Shown here: positions 27,088 through 36,587 of the stretch, one piece after another | How the letters are laid out: every line of letters starts with the position of its first letter | Numbering within the stretch: the first letter of the stretch is position 1 | NCBI RefSeq assembly: GCF_022095695.1 | Contig: NZ_JAIFZM010000004.1 | Coordinates: forward strand, 62,001-126,000 | Source: Oceanobacillus jordanicus | GTDB lineage: Bacteria; Bacillota; Bacilli; Bacillales; Amphibacillaceae | Direction of reading: 5' to 3' | DNA length: 64,000 nt | The notes under the pieces: model-generated | What the model was told of the DNA's origin: nothing | The model's input: only the letters and a program-made list of their open reading frames with translations | Databases searched by the model: none | Translations under genes and position numbers: made by a program

Positions 27088-27645
27088 ATGATTTCAGTAA
27101 ATGATTTTAAAACAGGACTAACAATTGAAGTTGATAATGGTATATGGCAGGTTTTGGAGTTCCAACACGTAAAGCCTGGTAAAGGAGCAGCCTTTGTTAG
27201 ATCTAAACTACGTAATCTCCGTAATGGGAATATTCAGGAAAAAACATTCCGCGGCGGAGAGAAAGTAAGTAAGGCTCATATTGAAAATAGAAAGATGCAA
27301 TATCTTTATGCTTCAGGTGATGCTCATGCATTTATGGATTCAACCTCGTATGAACAAATTGAGCTAACAACAGATCAAATTCAATATGAATTGAAGTTCA
27401 TTAAAGAGAATATGGAAGTTCATATCATTACTTATGATGGCGAAATATTAGGAGTAGACCTTCCAAATAACGTAGAGTTAGAAGTTATTGAAACAGAGCC
27501 AGGGATAAAAGGCGATACAGCAAGTGGTGGATCTAAACCAGCAAAACTAGAGACAGGCCATTCTGTACAAGTTCCATTTTTCATTAATCAGGGAGACGTG
27601 CTTGTTATTAACACCTCTGATGGAAAATATGTATCAAGAGCATAA
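27088..27645 (+). CDS. efp: elongation factor P
   Basis: 185 residues, the standard EF-P length. It binds the ribosome between P and E sites and relieves stalling at polyproline. Domain I tip carries Lys32 in KPGKGAAF, the residue that is 5-aminopentanolylated in B. subtilis. Domains II and III are complete ([20 protein letters not shown]). Ribosome site GAGGAGG. Probably co-transcribed with the M24 peptidase; ends in a strong terminator. Confidence 0.98.
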   Translation: MISVNDFKTGLTIEVDNGIWQVLEFQHVKPGKGAAFVRSKLRNLRNGNIQEKTFRGGEKVSKAHIENRKMQYLYASGDAHAFMDSTSYEQIELTTDQIQYELKFIKENMEVHIITYDGEILGVDLPNNVELEVIETEPGIKGDTASGGSKPAKLETGHSVQVPFFINQGDVLVINTSDGKYVSRA

Positions 27646-27665
27646 ATTTCAAAGCATGAAGAAAT

Positions 27666-27716
27666 AAAAAAGAGGCTGTACCAATTCATTTTGGTACAGC
27701 CTCTTTTGTTTTTTTG
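27666..27716 (+). terminator. terminator after efp
   Basis: AAAGAGGCTGTACCA pairs with TGGTACAGCCTCTTT around an 8-base loop, followed by a T-rich run. Confidence 0.93.
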
Positions 27717-27787
27717 CGCTGATATCTAGCATTACCCCACTTGGTTTTCGCTTAAATAGACTTACTGGAAGCTGAGCTACTTTCTAA

Positions 27788-27816
27788 GTCATAAACGCTT
27801 AACTTCATCATACATT
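27788..27816 (+). promoter_or_regulatory. probable sigma-E promoter of spoIIIA
   Basis: GTCATAAA (27788-27795) and CATACATT (27809-27816) with a 13-base spacer match the mother-cell sigma-E consensus (ATA-type -35, CATACA-T -10). It lies 38 bases before the spoIIIAA start, and spoIIIA is a known sigma-E operon. Seen by eye, not scored. Confidence 0.75.
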
Positions 27817-27853
27817 TAGTAATAAGCTATCAATCAAAGTGAGGAAGTTTTAT

Positions 27854-28831
27854 ATGGAAGAAATAATCCGGTTGTTTCCAGAAGGATTGCAAGTGCCCCT
27901 TCAAAAGCATATTGCTGGTAGGTGGAATGAACTTCAGGAAATACGATGTCGACTGAATAAGCAGCTAGAAATTATCCTAAACACGAGGAACGAATGGGAT
28001 ACAGCGATCACGCTAACAAAACAGGATTTTACCTATATGGTAAATCAACTTAGTGAGTTCTCTTTATATCGAATGGAGGACGAACTACGCGAAGGTTATA
28101 TTACGATTGAAGGCGGACACAGAATCGGAATTGCTGGGAAAGTTAATACAATGCAAGGAGCAGTAAAAGCGATTCAGCATATAACGTTCTTAAATATTCG
28201 TGTAGCAAAGGAAAGAATTGGCTGTGCAGATAAAATTATGCCTTCTCTTTACCACCAAGACTATCTTAATACATTATTCGTTGGTCCTCCGCAAACAGGA
28301 AAAACGACACTTCTCCGTGATACTGCAAGGCAAATAGCTTCAGGTTGGAAGAACATTTCGGCAAGGAAAGTTGGAATTGTCGATGAGCGCTCCGAGATTG
28401 CCGGCTCAATAAAAGGAGTACCACAACATAATATAGGTACTAGAGCTGATGTCATGGATGCCTGTCCGAAAGCAGAAGGAATGATGATGATGATACGCTC
28501 CATGTCTCCAGAAGTCTTAGTCGTCGACGAAATTGGTAGCAAAAAAGATGTACAAGCATTACTAGAAGCGATAAATGCTGGTGTTATTATTATTAGTTCC
28601 ATCCATGGAAAAAGCCTTGATGAACTAAAAAAACGACCATCTTTGCACAATCTTTTTGAGCAACACGTTTTTCAACGGTTTATTTTATTGGACAGGAAAC
28701 AAATTCCTGGGCATATTAGCAAAGTTTATAACGAGTATGGTGAGATCATTTCAGAGGTAACGGAGGACAGGCCACATGCAATGGATTGGGGCACTTCTTT
28801 TCGTCATAACGAGCACGTGGGTAGGATTTGA
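27854..28831 (+). CDS. spoIIIAA: stage III sporulation ATPase SpoIIIAA
   Basis: 325-residue secretion-type ATPase of the SpoIIIA-SpoIIQ channel that links mother cell and forespore. Walker A GPPQTGKTT at about residues 144-152, Walker B VLVVDEIG, and the upstream GGHRIGIAGKV block. ATG 27854 has GAGGAAG before it; the in-frame GTG at 27839 would overlap that site. First gene of an eight-gene operon; overlaps spoIIIAB by 56 bases. It acts on the mother-cell side of the outer forespore membrane. Confidence 0.97.
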   Translation: MEEIIRLFPEGLQVPLQKHIAGRWNELQEIRCRLNKQLEIILNTRNEWDTAITLTKQDFTYMVNQLSEFSLYRMEDELREGYITIEGGHRIGIAGKVNTMQGAVKAIQHITFLNIRVAKERIGCADKIMPSLYHQDYLNTLFVGPPQTGKTTLLRDTARQIASGWKNISARKVGIVDERSEIAGSIKGVPQHNIGTRADVMDACPKAEGMMMMIRSMSPEVLVVDEIGSKKDVQALLEAINAGVIIISSIHGKSLDELKKRPSLHNLFEQHVFQRFILLDRKQIPGHISKVYNEYGEIISEVTEDRPHAMDWGTSFRHNEHVGRI

Positions 28832-29288
28832 GTGGAGTAGCAGACTCTCTAATAGACCAAAGCAAATAAGGCAACTAAAGAATGCATTGCAAATACTTGA
28901 GGCTGAGATCTTGTATAGTCAGCTTCCACTAAATGAGGCTTTTTTGGTAATTGCCAAACAAACACCTCAACCAACTAGCAAGTTTTTTGACACCTTATAT
29001 TACGAACTACAGCACGATAAGCGCGACCTATTTTCTGTATGGGAACAATCAGTTGATGGGCTGATGAAGTACTCAAGTTTAGGCCGTAATGAACAAGAAA
29101 TTATTAAGCAATTTGGAAGAACCCTGGGACAGCATGATTTTCACCAACAACAAAAGCATATTCAACTCACGCTTAGTCACCTAGAACGCGAATTAGAAGA
29201 AGCAAGGGATCACCATATGAAATACGGCAAGATGGCGAAAAGTCTCGGCGTTTTGTGCGGACTGTTTGTTGTTTTACTTCTTTTATAA
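28776..29288 (+). CDS. spoIIIAB: stage III sporulation protein SpoIIIAB
   Basis: 170 residues with a membrane segment at each end (about 3-19 and 153-170) and a helical middle. The middle resembles the GspF/platform family seen in the SpoIIIAB crystal structures. RLSNRPKQIRQLKNALQILEAEI is characteristic. Long overlap with spoIIIAA and a GGAGG site 9 bases before the ATG at 28776 indicate coupling. Part of the forespore feeding-tube channel. Confidence 0.95.
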   Translation: MQWIGALLFVITSTWVGFEWSSRLSNRPKQIRQLKNALQILEAEILYSQLPLNEAFLVIAKQTPQPTSKFFDTLYYELQHDKRDLFSVWEQSVDGLMKYSSLGRNEQEIIKQFGRTLGQHDFHQQQKHIQLTLSHLERELEEARDHHMKYGKMAKSLGVLCGLFVVLLLL

Positions 29289-29409
29289 GGAAATGCACGA
29301 AGCCCTGAATTAATGAGTACCGTGTGTTTGATGTAATATTTTCCAAACAACATAGGAGAAACATAATCCACCTTTATGGACACGCATTATTAGTGAAAGG
29401 AGCCAGTCC

Positions 29410-29616
29410 ATGTTTACAGATGCATCCATTCTATTTCAGATAGCTGGCATTGGCATTATTGTGGCGCTTATTCATACCATTTTAAAACAGATGGGGAAAG
29501 AGGAAATTGCTCAATTTGCTACACTGATAGGTTTTATTATCGTACTCGTTGTGGTTATTAACGGACTATCAGATCTTTTCCAGCAAATTAAATCAGTCTT
29601 TCTCTTTCAAGGGTAA
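29410..29616 (+). CDS. spoIIIAC: stage III sporulation protein SpoIIIAC
   Basis: 68 residues, two membrane helices (about 6-25 and 37-58) joined by KQMGKEEIAQFATL. Size and pattern match SpoIIIAC. A 121-base gap separates it from spoIIIAB, the only sizeable break in the operon; I see no terminator there, and the sequence carries no clear internal promoter. Ribosome site AAAGGAG. Membrane component of the SpoIIIA channel. Confidence 0.95.
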   Translation: MFTDASILFQIAGIGIIVALIHTILKQMGKEEIAQFATLIGFIIVLVVVINGLSDLFQQIKSVFLFQG

Positions 29617-29622
29617 TCGTTA

Positions 29623-30015
29623 ATGGATATTGTACAAATTGTAACACTTGGTATCGTTGCTAGCATTTTATATATCATTTTAAAAGAGATAAACAGCTCC
29701 ATGGCGTTTTTTGTCATCCTGATTACCGGGATAATTATCTTCTTTTCGGTTATCCAGCAGATTAGCAGTATCTTTCAGCTGATTCAATCATTGGGTACAA
29801 AAGCGAACGTGGAAGGTATGTATATGGATACCATTCTAAAAATAATAGGAATTGCTTATATTGCTGAACTTGGGGCGGGGATTACAAAGGATGCTGGGTT
29901 AGGTTCAGTAGCTGCAAAAATTGAACTGGCAGGGAAAATATTTATCCTTTTACTTGCGGTTCCGATTATTAGCGCTGTAATCGAAGCCATTATACGTTTT
30001 CTACCTACAACGTAG
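29623..30015 (+). CDS. spoIIIAD: stage III sporulation protein SpoIIIAD
   Basis: 130 residues with four predicted membrane helices. Signatures IVTLGIVASILYIILKEINS and AYIAELGAGITKDAGLGSVAAKIELAGK match SpoIIIAD; its first part is related to SpoIIIAC. Starts six bases after the spoIIIAC stop. Integral component of the mother cell-forespore channel. Confidence 0.95.
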   Translation: MDIVQIVTLGIVASILYIILKEINSSMAFFVILITGIIIFFSVIQQISSIFQLIQSLGTKANVEGMYMDTILKIIGIAYIAELGAGITKDAGLGSVAAKIELAGKIFILLLAVPIISAVIEAIIRFLPTT

Positions 30016-30055
30016 TCAAATCCCTCCATTCCTTTGAAGGGGGAAGTTATAGTGA

Positions 30056-31237
30056 ATGAAGCCAAATAAGAAGTCGATCCTATTCCTAACCGTTTTTTTC
30101 TGTTTGTTGTTTGGACAAGCCTCGGTAAGTGCATCGCCTACAGTTAGTGGGGAAGAACCTAGCGATAAGGTACTTGAAGAAGTCTCCTTAACAGAGGTAC
30201 AAAGCTATTGGACAGACTTGGTAAGTGAATATGGTGGTTACCTTCCAGAATTGGAGAAGACGAGTGTATATGAGTTTATTAAAGATAACGGTGAACTTTC
30301 TATTAAAAATGCAATAAATGGGTTACTAGAATTTTTATTTCATGAACTGATTATAAACGGTAAATTACTAGGTCTGTTAATTATGCTTATCTTGTTTTCC
30401 GTGCTTCTGCAAACAATGCATAATGCATTTGAAAAGAGCTCTGTAAGTAAAATCGCCTACTTTGTAGTCTATATTGTTTTAATATTCATTGCACTGAACA
30501 GCTTTTATCTCGCTGTTTCCTATGCTAAGGAAGCCATTGATACAATGAGCAGCTTTATGATTGCCTTACTTCCATTAATGCTTGGCTTAATGGCTACTTT
30601 TGGGAACATAGTATCCGTATCATTCTTCCATCCAATCATTATTTTTCTAGTGAATTTTAGCGGTATTCTCGTCTCTACTATTATTTTACCGCTTTTATTT
30701 TTATCAGCGCTTCTACTAATTGTAAGTAGTCTTAGTGAGAATTATAAAGTAACGCATCTCGCAAATCTGTTCAAAACAGTAGGGTTGGGGATTCTTGGTG
30801 TCTTTTTCACGATATTTCTTGGGGTTATGTCCGTCCAAGGTGCCACCAGTGCAATTCAGGATGGTGTCGCGATGAAGACTGCAAAATTTATTACAGGTAA
30901 TTTTATTCCTGTCATTGGCAGAACATTTACGGACGCAGCGGACACCATTCTTAGTGCCTCTTTACTATTGAAAAATGCAGTGGGGTTAGTCGGGTTACTA
31001 CTCATTATATTTATTGCTTTATTCCCTGCATTAAAAATATTTGCGATTGCGCTCATTTATAAAATTGCAGCAGCAATATTACAGCCGCTAGGCGATGGAC
31101 CAGTTATTTCAAGTATCAATACGATCAGTAAATATATCGTATACATTCTAGCATGCATGCTGGCTGTGTCGTTTATGTTTCTATTAGCAATTGTGATTAT
31201 AGTCATAGCTAGTAATTTAACGCTGCTTTTACGATAG
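30056..31237 (+). CDS. spoIIIAE: stage III sporulation protein SpoIIIAE
   Basis: 393 residues. A signal peptide-like start (SILFLTVFFCLLFGQASVSA) precedes a soluble segment to about residue 90, then about seven membrane helices. DTMSSFMIALLPLMLGLMA and PVIGRTFTDAADTILSAS are family blocks. Ribosome site GGGGGAAG. The largest membrane subunit of the SpoIIIA complex; it may form the conduit by analogy with secretion-system export gates (inference from published models). Confidence 0.96.
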   Translation: MKPNKKSILFLTVFFCLLFGQASVSASPTVSGEEPSDKVLEEVSLTEVQSYWTDLVSEYGGYLPELEKTSVYEFIKDNGELSIKNAINGLLEFLFHELIINGKLLGLLIMLILFSVLLQTMHNAFEKSSVSKIAYFVVYIVLIFIALNSFYLAVSYAKEAIDTMSSFMIALLPLMLGLMATFGNIVSVSFFHPIIIFLVNFSGILVSTIILPLLFLSALLLIVSSLSENYKVTHLANLFKTVGLGILGVFFTIFLGVMSVQGATSAIQDGVAMKTAKFITGNFIPVIGRTFTDAADTILSASLLLKNAVGLVGLLLIIFIALFPALKIFAIALIYKIAAAILQPLGDGPVISSINTISKYIVYILACMLAVSFMFLLAIVIIVIASNLTLLLR

Positions 31238-31248
31238 GATGATGAAAA

Positions 31249-31875
31249 ATGGATGCTTTAATCCAATGGGTAACCCAAATTATCATATTTGTACTACTAG
31301 CTACCATAATAGATTTATTAATGCCCTCCACCTCCATGAAGAAATATATCAAGTTAATTGTAGGATTAATTCTAATTTTGATCCTTTTAAAACCTGTTTT
31401 CTATTTATTTCAAATTGATATAGGAAGCCAGTTAAACCGTTCATTTCAGCAGGTGATACAGCAGGGAAATGAGGGAGAAGATGTAGAAAGTTTAATCGAA
31501 TTTCAAAAAAGTGAAATAGAAACATCTCAGTCTGCATATATTTTAGAACAAATGGCTGTCCAACTTACGGATCTTGCACAGGATCCATTACTGGAGGACT
31601 ATCAGGTCGAGATTACAGATATAAGCTTCTTGTTTTCTCAGGAGGATGAAATATCATTCGAAGTTCTCGATGAGGTCATTGTTAGTATAAGAGAAATAGA
31701 AGAAGATGGGGAGGGAGCAGTGAGTATAGTTGAAGATGTGGTAATTAACACGGAAGAGCCAGCAGTCACAAAAGATAATGAAGAAGAAGAAAAACAAATA
31801 GTAAGTCTGTTAAGAGATGTTTGGGATTTACAAGAGAAAGAACTGACCATCATTTGGGAGGGAGGGGCATCTTGA
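31249..31875 (+). CDS. spoIIIAF: stage III sporulation protein SpoIIIAF
   Basis: 208 residues: two membrane helices (about 6-25 and 33-55) and an acidic extracytoplasmic domain of the ring-building type (repeated E and D runs after about 135). MPSTSMKKYIKLIVGLILILILLKP is the family mark. Its stop overlaps the spoIIIAG start. It forms one of the channel rings in the intermembrane space. Confidence 0.94.
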   Translation: MDALIQWVTQIIIFVLLATIIDLLMPSTSMKKYIKLIVGLILILILLKPVFYLFQIDIGSQLNRSFQQVIQQGNEGEDVESLIEFQKSEIETSQSAYILEQMAVQLTDLAQDPLLEDYQVEITDISFLFSQEDEISFEVLDEVIVSIREIEEDGEGAVSIVEDVVINTEEPAVTKDNEEEEKQIVSLLRDVWDLQEKELTIIWEGGAS

Positions 31876-32501
31876 AACAACTACTGGATAAACTTTTTAA
31901 AAATGGAGCCAAAGGTACTTCGAAAAAGACAGGCTATATGCTTATTCTTGCACTTGGTGGTCTGATGTTAATCATTGTAGGCAATTTATTTACTTCTTCT
32001 GACGAGACACCACCGCAGCAAGAAATAACACACCACCTGGATGAAGAATCAGAAGAAACTGCTAAACAGGTTAAATCAAATGAGGACATGACCACTTCAG
32101 ACATATCCGAATTGGAAGAAAGCTATAAAAAAGATCTCGAATCCATGCTAAACAATATAAAAGGTGTATCTGAGGCTGAGGTAATGGTCAATCTTGAATC
32201 AACTAAAATTAAAGTCTATGAAAAAAATCTTATTTATGGCCAGCAATCAACAGATGAATCAGACAAAAATGGTGGCACAAGAAAGGTACAGGACAGTACA
32301 GAAGAAGCACAAACCGTATTAGTCAGGCAAGGTGAAGGGGAAGTCCCATTGCTTATCCAAACAAAGAAACCGGAAGTAAGAGGTGTCTTTGTAGTCGCCA
32401 AAGGGGCAGACCACGCTTCGGTAAAGAATTGGATAATAGAGTCAACATCTCGCGTACTTGATGTTCCAACACATAGAGTATCAGTAATGCCAAAGAATTA
32501 A
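31872..32501 (+). CDS. spoIIIAG: stage III sporulation protein SpoIIIAG
   Basis: 209 residues from TTG 31872, which overlaps the spoIIIAF stop (TTGA) and follows GGGAGGGAGGGG; an earlier in-frame start at 31821 has no such context. One membrane helix (about 20-38), then the ring-building motif domain, with the insertion typical of SpoIIIAG (EKNLIYGQQSTDESDKNGG) and KGADHASVKNWI. In B. subtilis it forms a large 30-fold ring in the space between the membranes. Confidence 0.95.
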   Translation: MKQLLDKLFKNGAKGTSKKTGYMLILALGGLMLIIVGNLFTSSDETPPQQEITHHLDEESEETAKQVKSNEDMTTSDISELEESYKKDLESMLNNIKGVSEAEVMVNLESTKIKVYEKNLIYGQQSTDESDKNGGTRKVQDSTEEAQTVLVRQGEGEVPLLIQTKKPEVRGVFVVAKGADHASVKNWIIESTSRVLDVPTHRVSVMPKN

Positions 32502-32516
32502 AGGGAGGAAGAAATA

Positions 32517-33104
32517 ATGTTAAAAAAGCAAACTGTTTGGTTACTAACTATGTTGAGTCTCATGATTGTGTTGAGTGTGTATTACATGACTTCACCTGAT
32601 AGTGAAGATCTAGCTTACCTAAATAATGGACAAGATGATTCAGAAGAAGCAGCATCAACTGATCCTACTGAGGATGATGGAGAAGCAAATGGCAACCAAG
32701 ATGAGACAGAAGTGGATAGTATCTCAAATCTTGGGGAAAATGAACTATTTACAACAATTAGAATGGAACTCACCGATCAACGAAGTAAAACAAAGGATCG
32801 ACTTACTGATGTTGTGGCTTCAAGCTCAAGTTCACCTGAAGAAAAAGATGAAGCTCTAAAAGAGATTGACGTGATTGAAGAAGTTGAAACAAAAGAAACA
32901 ATTCTAGAAGGAAGTATCGCAGAATCTGGTGAATACCCAGATGTTCTCGTCCGCTCTGAGGACGATAAAGTACACGTGCATGTAAGAGCTGAAGAACTAT
33001 CTCCGACTGAGGCAAATAACATTATGCAGATGGTAAGGGATGAATTTGATAGAGATGTGGTTGTAGATGTAAATTATCAGCCAGCAAGCAGTGAAGAAGA
33101 GTAA
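32517..33104 (+). CDS. spoIIIAH: stage III sporulation protein SpoIIIAH
   Basis: 195 residues: one membrane helix (about 6-24), an acidic low-complexity linker (about 35-75, many D and E), and the ring-building domain that binds forespore SpoIIQ (LRSKTKDRLTDVV-like segment; ELSPTEANNIMQMVRDEF). The acidic linker fits a salt-adapted organism, though SpoIIIAH linkers are generally acidic. Ribosome site GGGAGGA. Last gene of the operon. Confidence 0.96.
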   Translation: MLKKQTVWLLTMLSLMIVLSVYYMTSPDSEDLAYLNNGQDDSEEAASTDPTEDDGEANGNQDETEVDSISNLGENELFTTIRMELTDQRSKTKDRLTDVVASSSSSPEEKDEALKEIDVIEEVETKETILEGSIAESGEYPDVLVRSEDDKVHVHVRAEELSPTEANNIMQMVRDEFDRDVVVDVNYQPASSEEE

Positions 33105-33108
33105 TAAG

Positions 33109-33142
33109 AAAAACCGGACACTTTAGGGTGTTCGGTTTTTTA
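33109..33142 (+). terminator. terminator after spoIIIAH
   Basis: AAAACCGGACAC TTTA GGGTGTTCGGTTTT with T's; two wobble or bulged positions. It ends the spoIIIA operon. Confidence 0.85.
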
Positions 33143-33362
33143 TGTATCGTGAAATGAAATTTAATTTTGTAGCGCTGTTAGTAGTTAGACAAAAAAATCT
33201 TTTCTGAAAATATCTGAAAATATACTACATAGTACTCCAGTTTCTTCCAAAGATCGTTTATACTTATAGTTAGAAGTAATCCACAATAGTCTGTTTCACC
33301 TAAGTAATGAAGAATAATAAATGTAATTTATGAAAAAAGGCTATTTAGAAAGGGGGATTTGT

Positions 33363-33950
33363 TTGAAAATCACGGTTATCGTATTATTTCTAATACTTAT
33401 TGCTTACCATATTATGCGTTACATTCACGTTTTAGTGAAGATGAGAAAGAAAGCCATTTTCCCAGTTGAGGAGAAGGATATTATGGCGATCAGAAGACAT
33501 CCTGTAAGGCCAGTAGTTCGGCCAACTTATAAGGACCAGAAAAATGGTATCATAATATATGGAGTATTCCTTTTGTTTATGCTGGCATTGTTTATATATA
33601 CAGTATCGCTTGAAAACTGGCCACTACTTCTGACTCCGGCTATTTCGCTTTTATACTTGCATAATTTATTCAATATGTTTTCTATTGCAAAGGACGGTCT
33701 CTTGGTTGGAGGGCGGTTTGTACATTGGAAAGACATAAAATCCTTCCAGTTCAAACCAATTGATATCGACCATCGTTTCTATGGCCATACGAAAGAGGTA
33801 AACGAAGCAGGATATGAATTAGTCTTCAATCGGCGTCTATTTAGTTCCTACTGCATTGTGATATCTGAAGAAACAAAAGAGAAGATTACGGAGATTCTTA
33901 TAGAGTATGGGAAGGTGGCAGAAGAGCCGTTGAAGCCTCAAGAAGCATAG
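33363..33950 (+). CDS. unknown two-helix membrane protein
   Basis: 195 residues from TTG 33363, with AGAAAGGGGG six bases upstream; an ATG at 33330 would include the ribosome site. One membrane helix at about 2-18, a basic linker (KMRKKAI, RRHPVRP), a second hydrophobic region at about 62-100, then a cytosolic domain with KDGLLVGGRFVHWKDIKSFQF, reminiscent of the small PH-like or DUF5673-type domains. I do not recognise an orthologue. It sits between the spoIIIA terminator and accB, a position usually empty in B. subtilis. Function unknown. Confidence 0.75.
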   Translation: MKITVIVLFLILIAYHIMRYIHVLVKMRKKAIFPVEEKDIMAIRRHPVRPVVRPTYKDQKNGIIIYGVFLLFMLALFIYTVSLENWPLLLTPAISLLYLHNLFNMFSIAKDGLLVGGRFVHWKDIKSFQFKPIDIDHRFYGHTKEVNEAGYELVFNRRLFSSYCIVISEETKEKITEILIEYGKVAEEPLKPQEA

Positions 33951-34113
33951 TAAAAAAAGTGTTCTTTCAGTCAAACCCTAAATTAACTATAATGGTTCTG
34001 AGAGTGCAATAGTGAAATTATCTTGATGTTTACCATACATTTATCGTACTATATTAAGAGGAGTTATTAGTACCTAATATTAAAGTTATAGAAATGAAAG
34101 GGTGCCTGTAAAT

Positions 34114-34611
34114 ATGTTAAAGGTAGAAGAAATACGTGAAATAATTAAACTAATTGATGAATCATCTATTGATGAATTTTCGTATGAAACGAACGGAACT
34201 ACCGTGAAAATGAAGAAAAATAATGAGACTGGTGTCCCAGCAGTGACTGCGCCAGTGCCTAATGTATCAGCTCCAGTCGCAACACAAAGTGAAAAACTTG
34301 TTAATACAACAGAAACCCAAGCACCAACAGAAGCAGAAACATCAAACAATGAAACTGAAAGCAAGGATTATGACTATGAGATTGTTTCACCAATGGTGGG
34401 AACTTTCTACATGGCACCTACGCCTGAAAGTGATCCTTTTGTGAAAAACGGCAGTAAAATTGATCCTTCTACTGTTGTGTGTATTGTAGAAGCAATGAAA
34501 TTATTTAATGAAATTGAAGCCGAAGTAAAGGGAGAAATCGTGGAAATTCTTGCAGATAATGGCGATCTAGTTGAATACGGACAGCCGTTGTTTAGAGTAA
34601 CCACAAAGTAA
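34114..34611 (+). CDS. accB: biotin carboxyl carrier protein AccB
   Basis: 165 residues. It carries biotin between the carboxylase and transferase halves of acetyl-CoA carboxylase, the first step of fatty-acid synthesis. The biotin site is Lys129 in [13 protein letters not shown]. The N-terminus [15 protein letters not shown] and the T/P/E-rich linker (about 45-85) are typical. ATG 34114 aligns with the family start; GTG 34102 is an upstream in-frame alternative. Followed four codons later by accC; together they form the usual accBC operon. Confidence 0.97.
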   Translation: MLKVEEIREIIKLIDESSIDEFSYETNGTTVKMKKNNETGVPAVTAPVPNVSAPVATQSEKLVNTTETQAPTEAETSNNETESKDYDYEIVSPMVGTFYMAPTPESDPFVKNGSKIDPSTVVCIVEAMKLFNEIEAEVKGEIVEILADNGDLVEYGQPLFRVTTK

Positions 34612-34624
34612 GGGGATGTATGGT

Positions 34625-35983
34625 GTGATTAAAAGATTATTGATTGCTAATAGAGGAGAAATAGCTGTTCGGATTATTCGTGCTTGTAAGGAAATGGGCA
34701 TTGAAACAATCGCTGTTTACTCTGAAGCAGACAAAGAAGCACTTCATGTGCAAATGGCAGATGAAGCATATTGTATTGGACCAACTTTATCGAAGGACAG
34801 TTACCTTAACTTTACAAATATTATGAGTGTGGCTACATCTACTAAAGTAGACGCCATTCATCCAGGATACGGTTTTCTAGCAGAAAATGCCGATTTCGCA
34901 GAAATTTGTAGAGCATGTAATATTACATTCGTTGGACCAACCCCAGAAGCAATTCAAAAAATGGGGATTAAGGATGTTGCAAGAGAAACAATGAAACAAG
35001 CAAATGTTCCGATTGTTCCGGGTTCTAATGGTATTATTGAAAATGAGGAGCAAGCGAAAGGATTAGCTTTGGAAATTGGTTACCCAATTATTATTAAAGC
35101 CACTGCTGGTGGTGGCGGTAAAGGGATTCGCGTTGCACGTACAGAGGAAGAGTTAGTTAAAGGAATCCAGATTACCCAGAATGAAGCAGAAACAGCTTTT
35201 GGAAACCCTGGTGTTTATCTTGAGAAGTATATTGAAGATTTTCGTCATGTGGAAATACAAGTGTTGGCAGACAGACATGGGAATGTTGTACACTTAGGGG
35301 AAAGAGATTGTACAATACAACGACGTCTTCAAAAGTTGGTTGAAGAATCACCATCTCCAGCCTTAACAGAAGAAATACGACAAAAAATGGGTGAAGCATC
35401 TGTGCAAGCTGCTAAGGCGGTTAATTATGAGGGTGCAGGGACCATTGAATATATCTTTGACAGAAAATCAAATGAGTTCTATTTTATGGAGATGAACACT
35501 CGGATTCAAGTTGAGCATCCAGTAACAGAGCAAGTTACAGGTGTAGATTTGATTAAAGAGCAAATTAAAATTGCAAATAATGAAGAGCTCTCTTTCAAAC
35601 AAGAAGACATCCAGTTTAACGGTTGGGCACTAGAGTGTAGGATCAATGCAGAAAACCCATTTAAAAATTTCATGCCATCTGCTGGGGAAATTAACATGTA
35701 TTTAACACCAGGTGGTCTAGGTGTTCGAGTTGATTCTGCCGCATACCCTGGTTATTATATTCCACCGTATTATGATTCCATGGTTGCTAAGTTGATTACA
35801 TATGGTGCAACACGTAAAGAAGCGGTTGACCGTATGAGAAGGGCACTCGATGAATTTGTTATCGAGGGAGTTCATACAACAATCCCGTTCCATCGTCAAC
35901 TGATGGAACATGAAATTTTCATCGAAGGTGATTTTAATACAAAGTTTCTTGAAGATCACCCAATCCTCGAAAAAGGTGAATAG
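34625..35983 (+). CDS. accC: biotin carboxylase AccC
   Basis: 452 residues from GTG 34625 (AAGGGG nine bases upstream); ATG 34616 is too close to that site. It carboxylates the biotin of AccB using ATP and bicarbonate. The start MIKRLLIANRGEIAVRII, the ATP-grasp glycine loop KATAGGGGKGIRVA, the HVEIQVLAD and EMNTRIQVEHPVTE blocks are all intact. Length equals B. subtilis AccC (450). Confidence 0.97.
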   Translation: MIKRLLIANRGEIAVRIIRACKEMGIETIAVYSEADKEALHVQMADEAYCIGPTLSKDSYLNFTNIMSVATSTKVDAIHPGYGFLAENADFAEICRACNITFVGPTPEAIQKMGIKDVARETMKQANVPIVPGSNGIIENEEQAKGLALEIGYPIIIKATAGGGGKGIRVARTEEELVKGIQITQNEAETAFGNPGVYLEKYIEDFRHVEIQVLADRHGNVVHLGERDCTIQRRLQKLVEESPSPALTEEIRQKMGEASVQAAKAVNYEGAGTIEYIFDRKSNEFYFMEMNTRIQVEHPVTEQVTGVDLIKEQIKIANNEELSFKQEDIQFNGWALECRINAENPFKNFMPSAGEINMYLTPGGLGVRVDSAAYPGYYIPPYYDSMVAKLITYGATRKEAVDRMRRALDEFVIEGVHTTIPFHRQLMEHEIFIEGDFNTKFLEDHPILEKGE

Positions 35984-36014
35984 AAGAAAGTATTAATAAA
36001 GGAGTGGTGAGACG

Positions 36015-36413
36015 ATGAGTGAACAGCCTTTGTTAAATGTGAGTGATGATACGAGCCTTGGTGGTGTGGAAATTGCACCTGAAGTAATAGAAGTAATCGC
36101 TGGTATTGCAGCTGCCGAAACCGAAGGATTATATGCAATGCGTGGGAACTTTGCATCCGGGGTAGCAGAACGTTTCGGGAAAAAAGCACACAGTAAGGGT
36201 GTCAAAGTAGAGCTGACAGAAAGTGGCATATTGATTGATCTCTACGTAATATTGCATTTTGGCGTCTCCATTCCACAGGTTGCTCAAAATCTACAGACAA
36301 ACATACGTCAAACACTGAAGAACATGACAGCATTAGAAATTGATGAAATAAATATTCATGTTGTTGGCATTCAGATGGATGGTAAAGAAGAGCACGACAA
36401 TTCCGAAGAATAG
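36015..36413 (+). CDS. yqhY: Asp23/Gls24 family protein YqhY
   Basis: 132 residues of the Asp23/Gls24 family. Core VIEVIAGIAAAETEGLYAMRG and SVPQVAQNLQTNI-type region (SIPQVAQNLQTNIRQTLKNM) match. In B. subtilis YqhY is encoded beside accBC and influences acetyl-CoA carboxylase activity; loss leads to malonyl-CoA-linked growth defects. Ribosome site AGGAGTGGTGAG. Probably co-transcribed with accBC; ends in a terminator. Confidence 0.93.
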   Translation: MSEQPLLNVSDDTSLGGVEIAPEVIEVIAGIAAAETEGLYAMRGNFASGVAERFGKKAHSKGVKVELTESGILIDLYVILHFGVSIPQVAQNLQTNIRQTLKNMTALEIDEINIHVVGIQMDGKEEHDNSEE

Positions 36414-36426
36414 GGAAATGCTTTAG

Positions 36427-36463
36427 ACAGGATCAGATAGTAACTTCTTCTGATCCTGTTTTT
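36427..36463 (+). terminator. terminator after yqhY
   Basis: ACAGGATCAGA pairs with TCTGATCCTGT, loop of 11 bases, followed by T5. Confidence 0.92.
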
Positions 36464-36587
36464 AATTTTTCTTAGTCCTGTGGTGGTAAGCTCTTTTTGA
36501 CGTGTGGGTTATTAGTTTGATTCTAGCATTGGGATTTCAATCATGTTATGATTTGTAGGAGATAAGGATAAAAGGAGCTAATATAGA

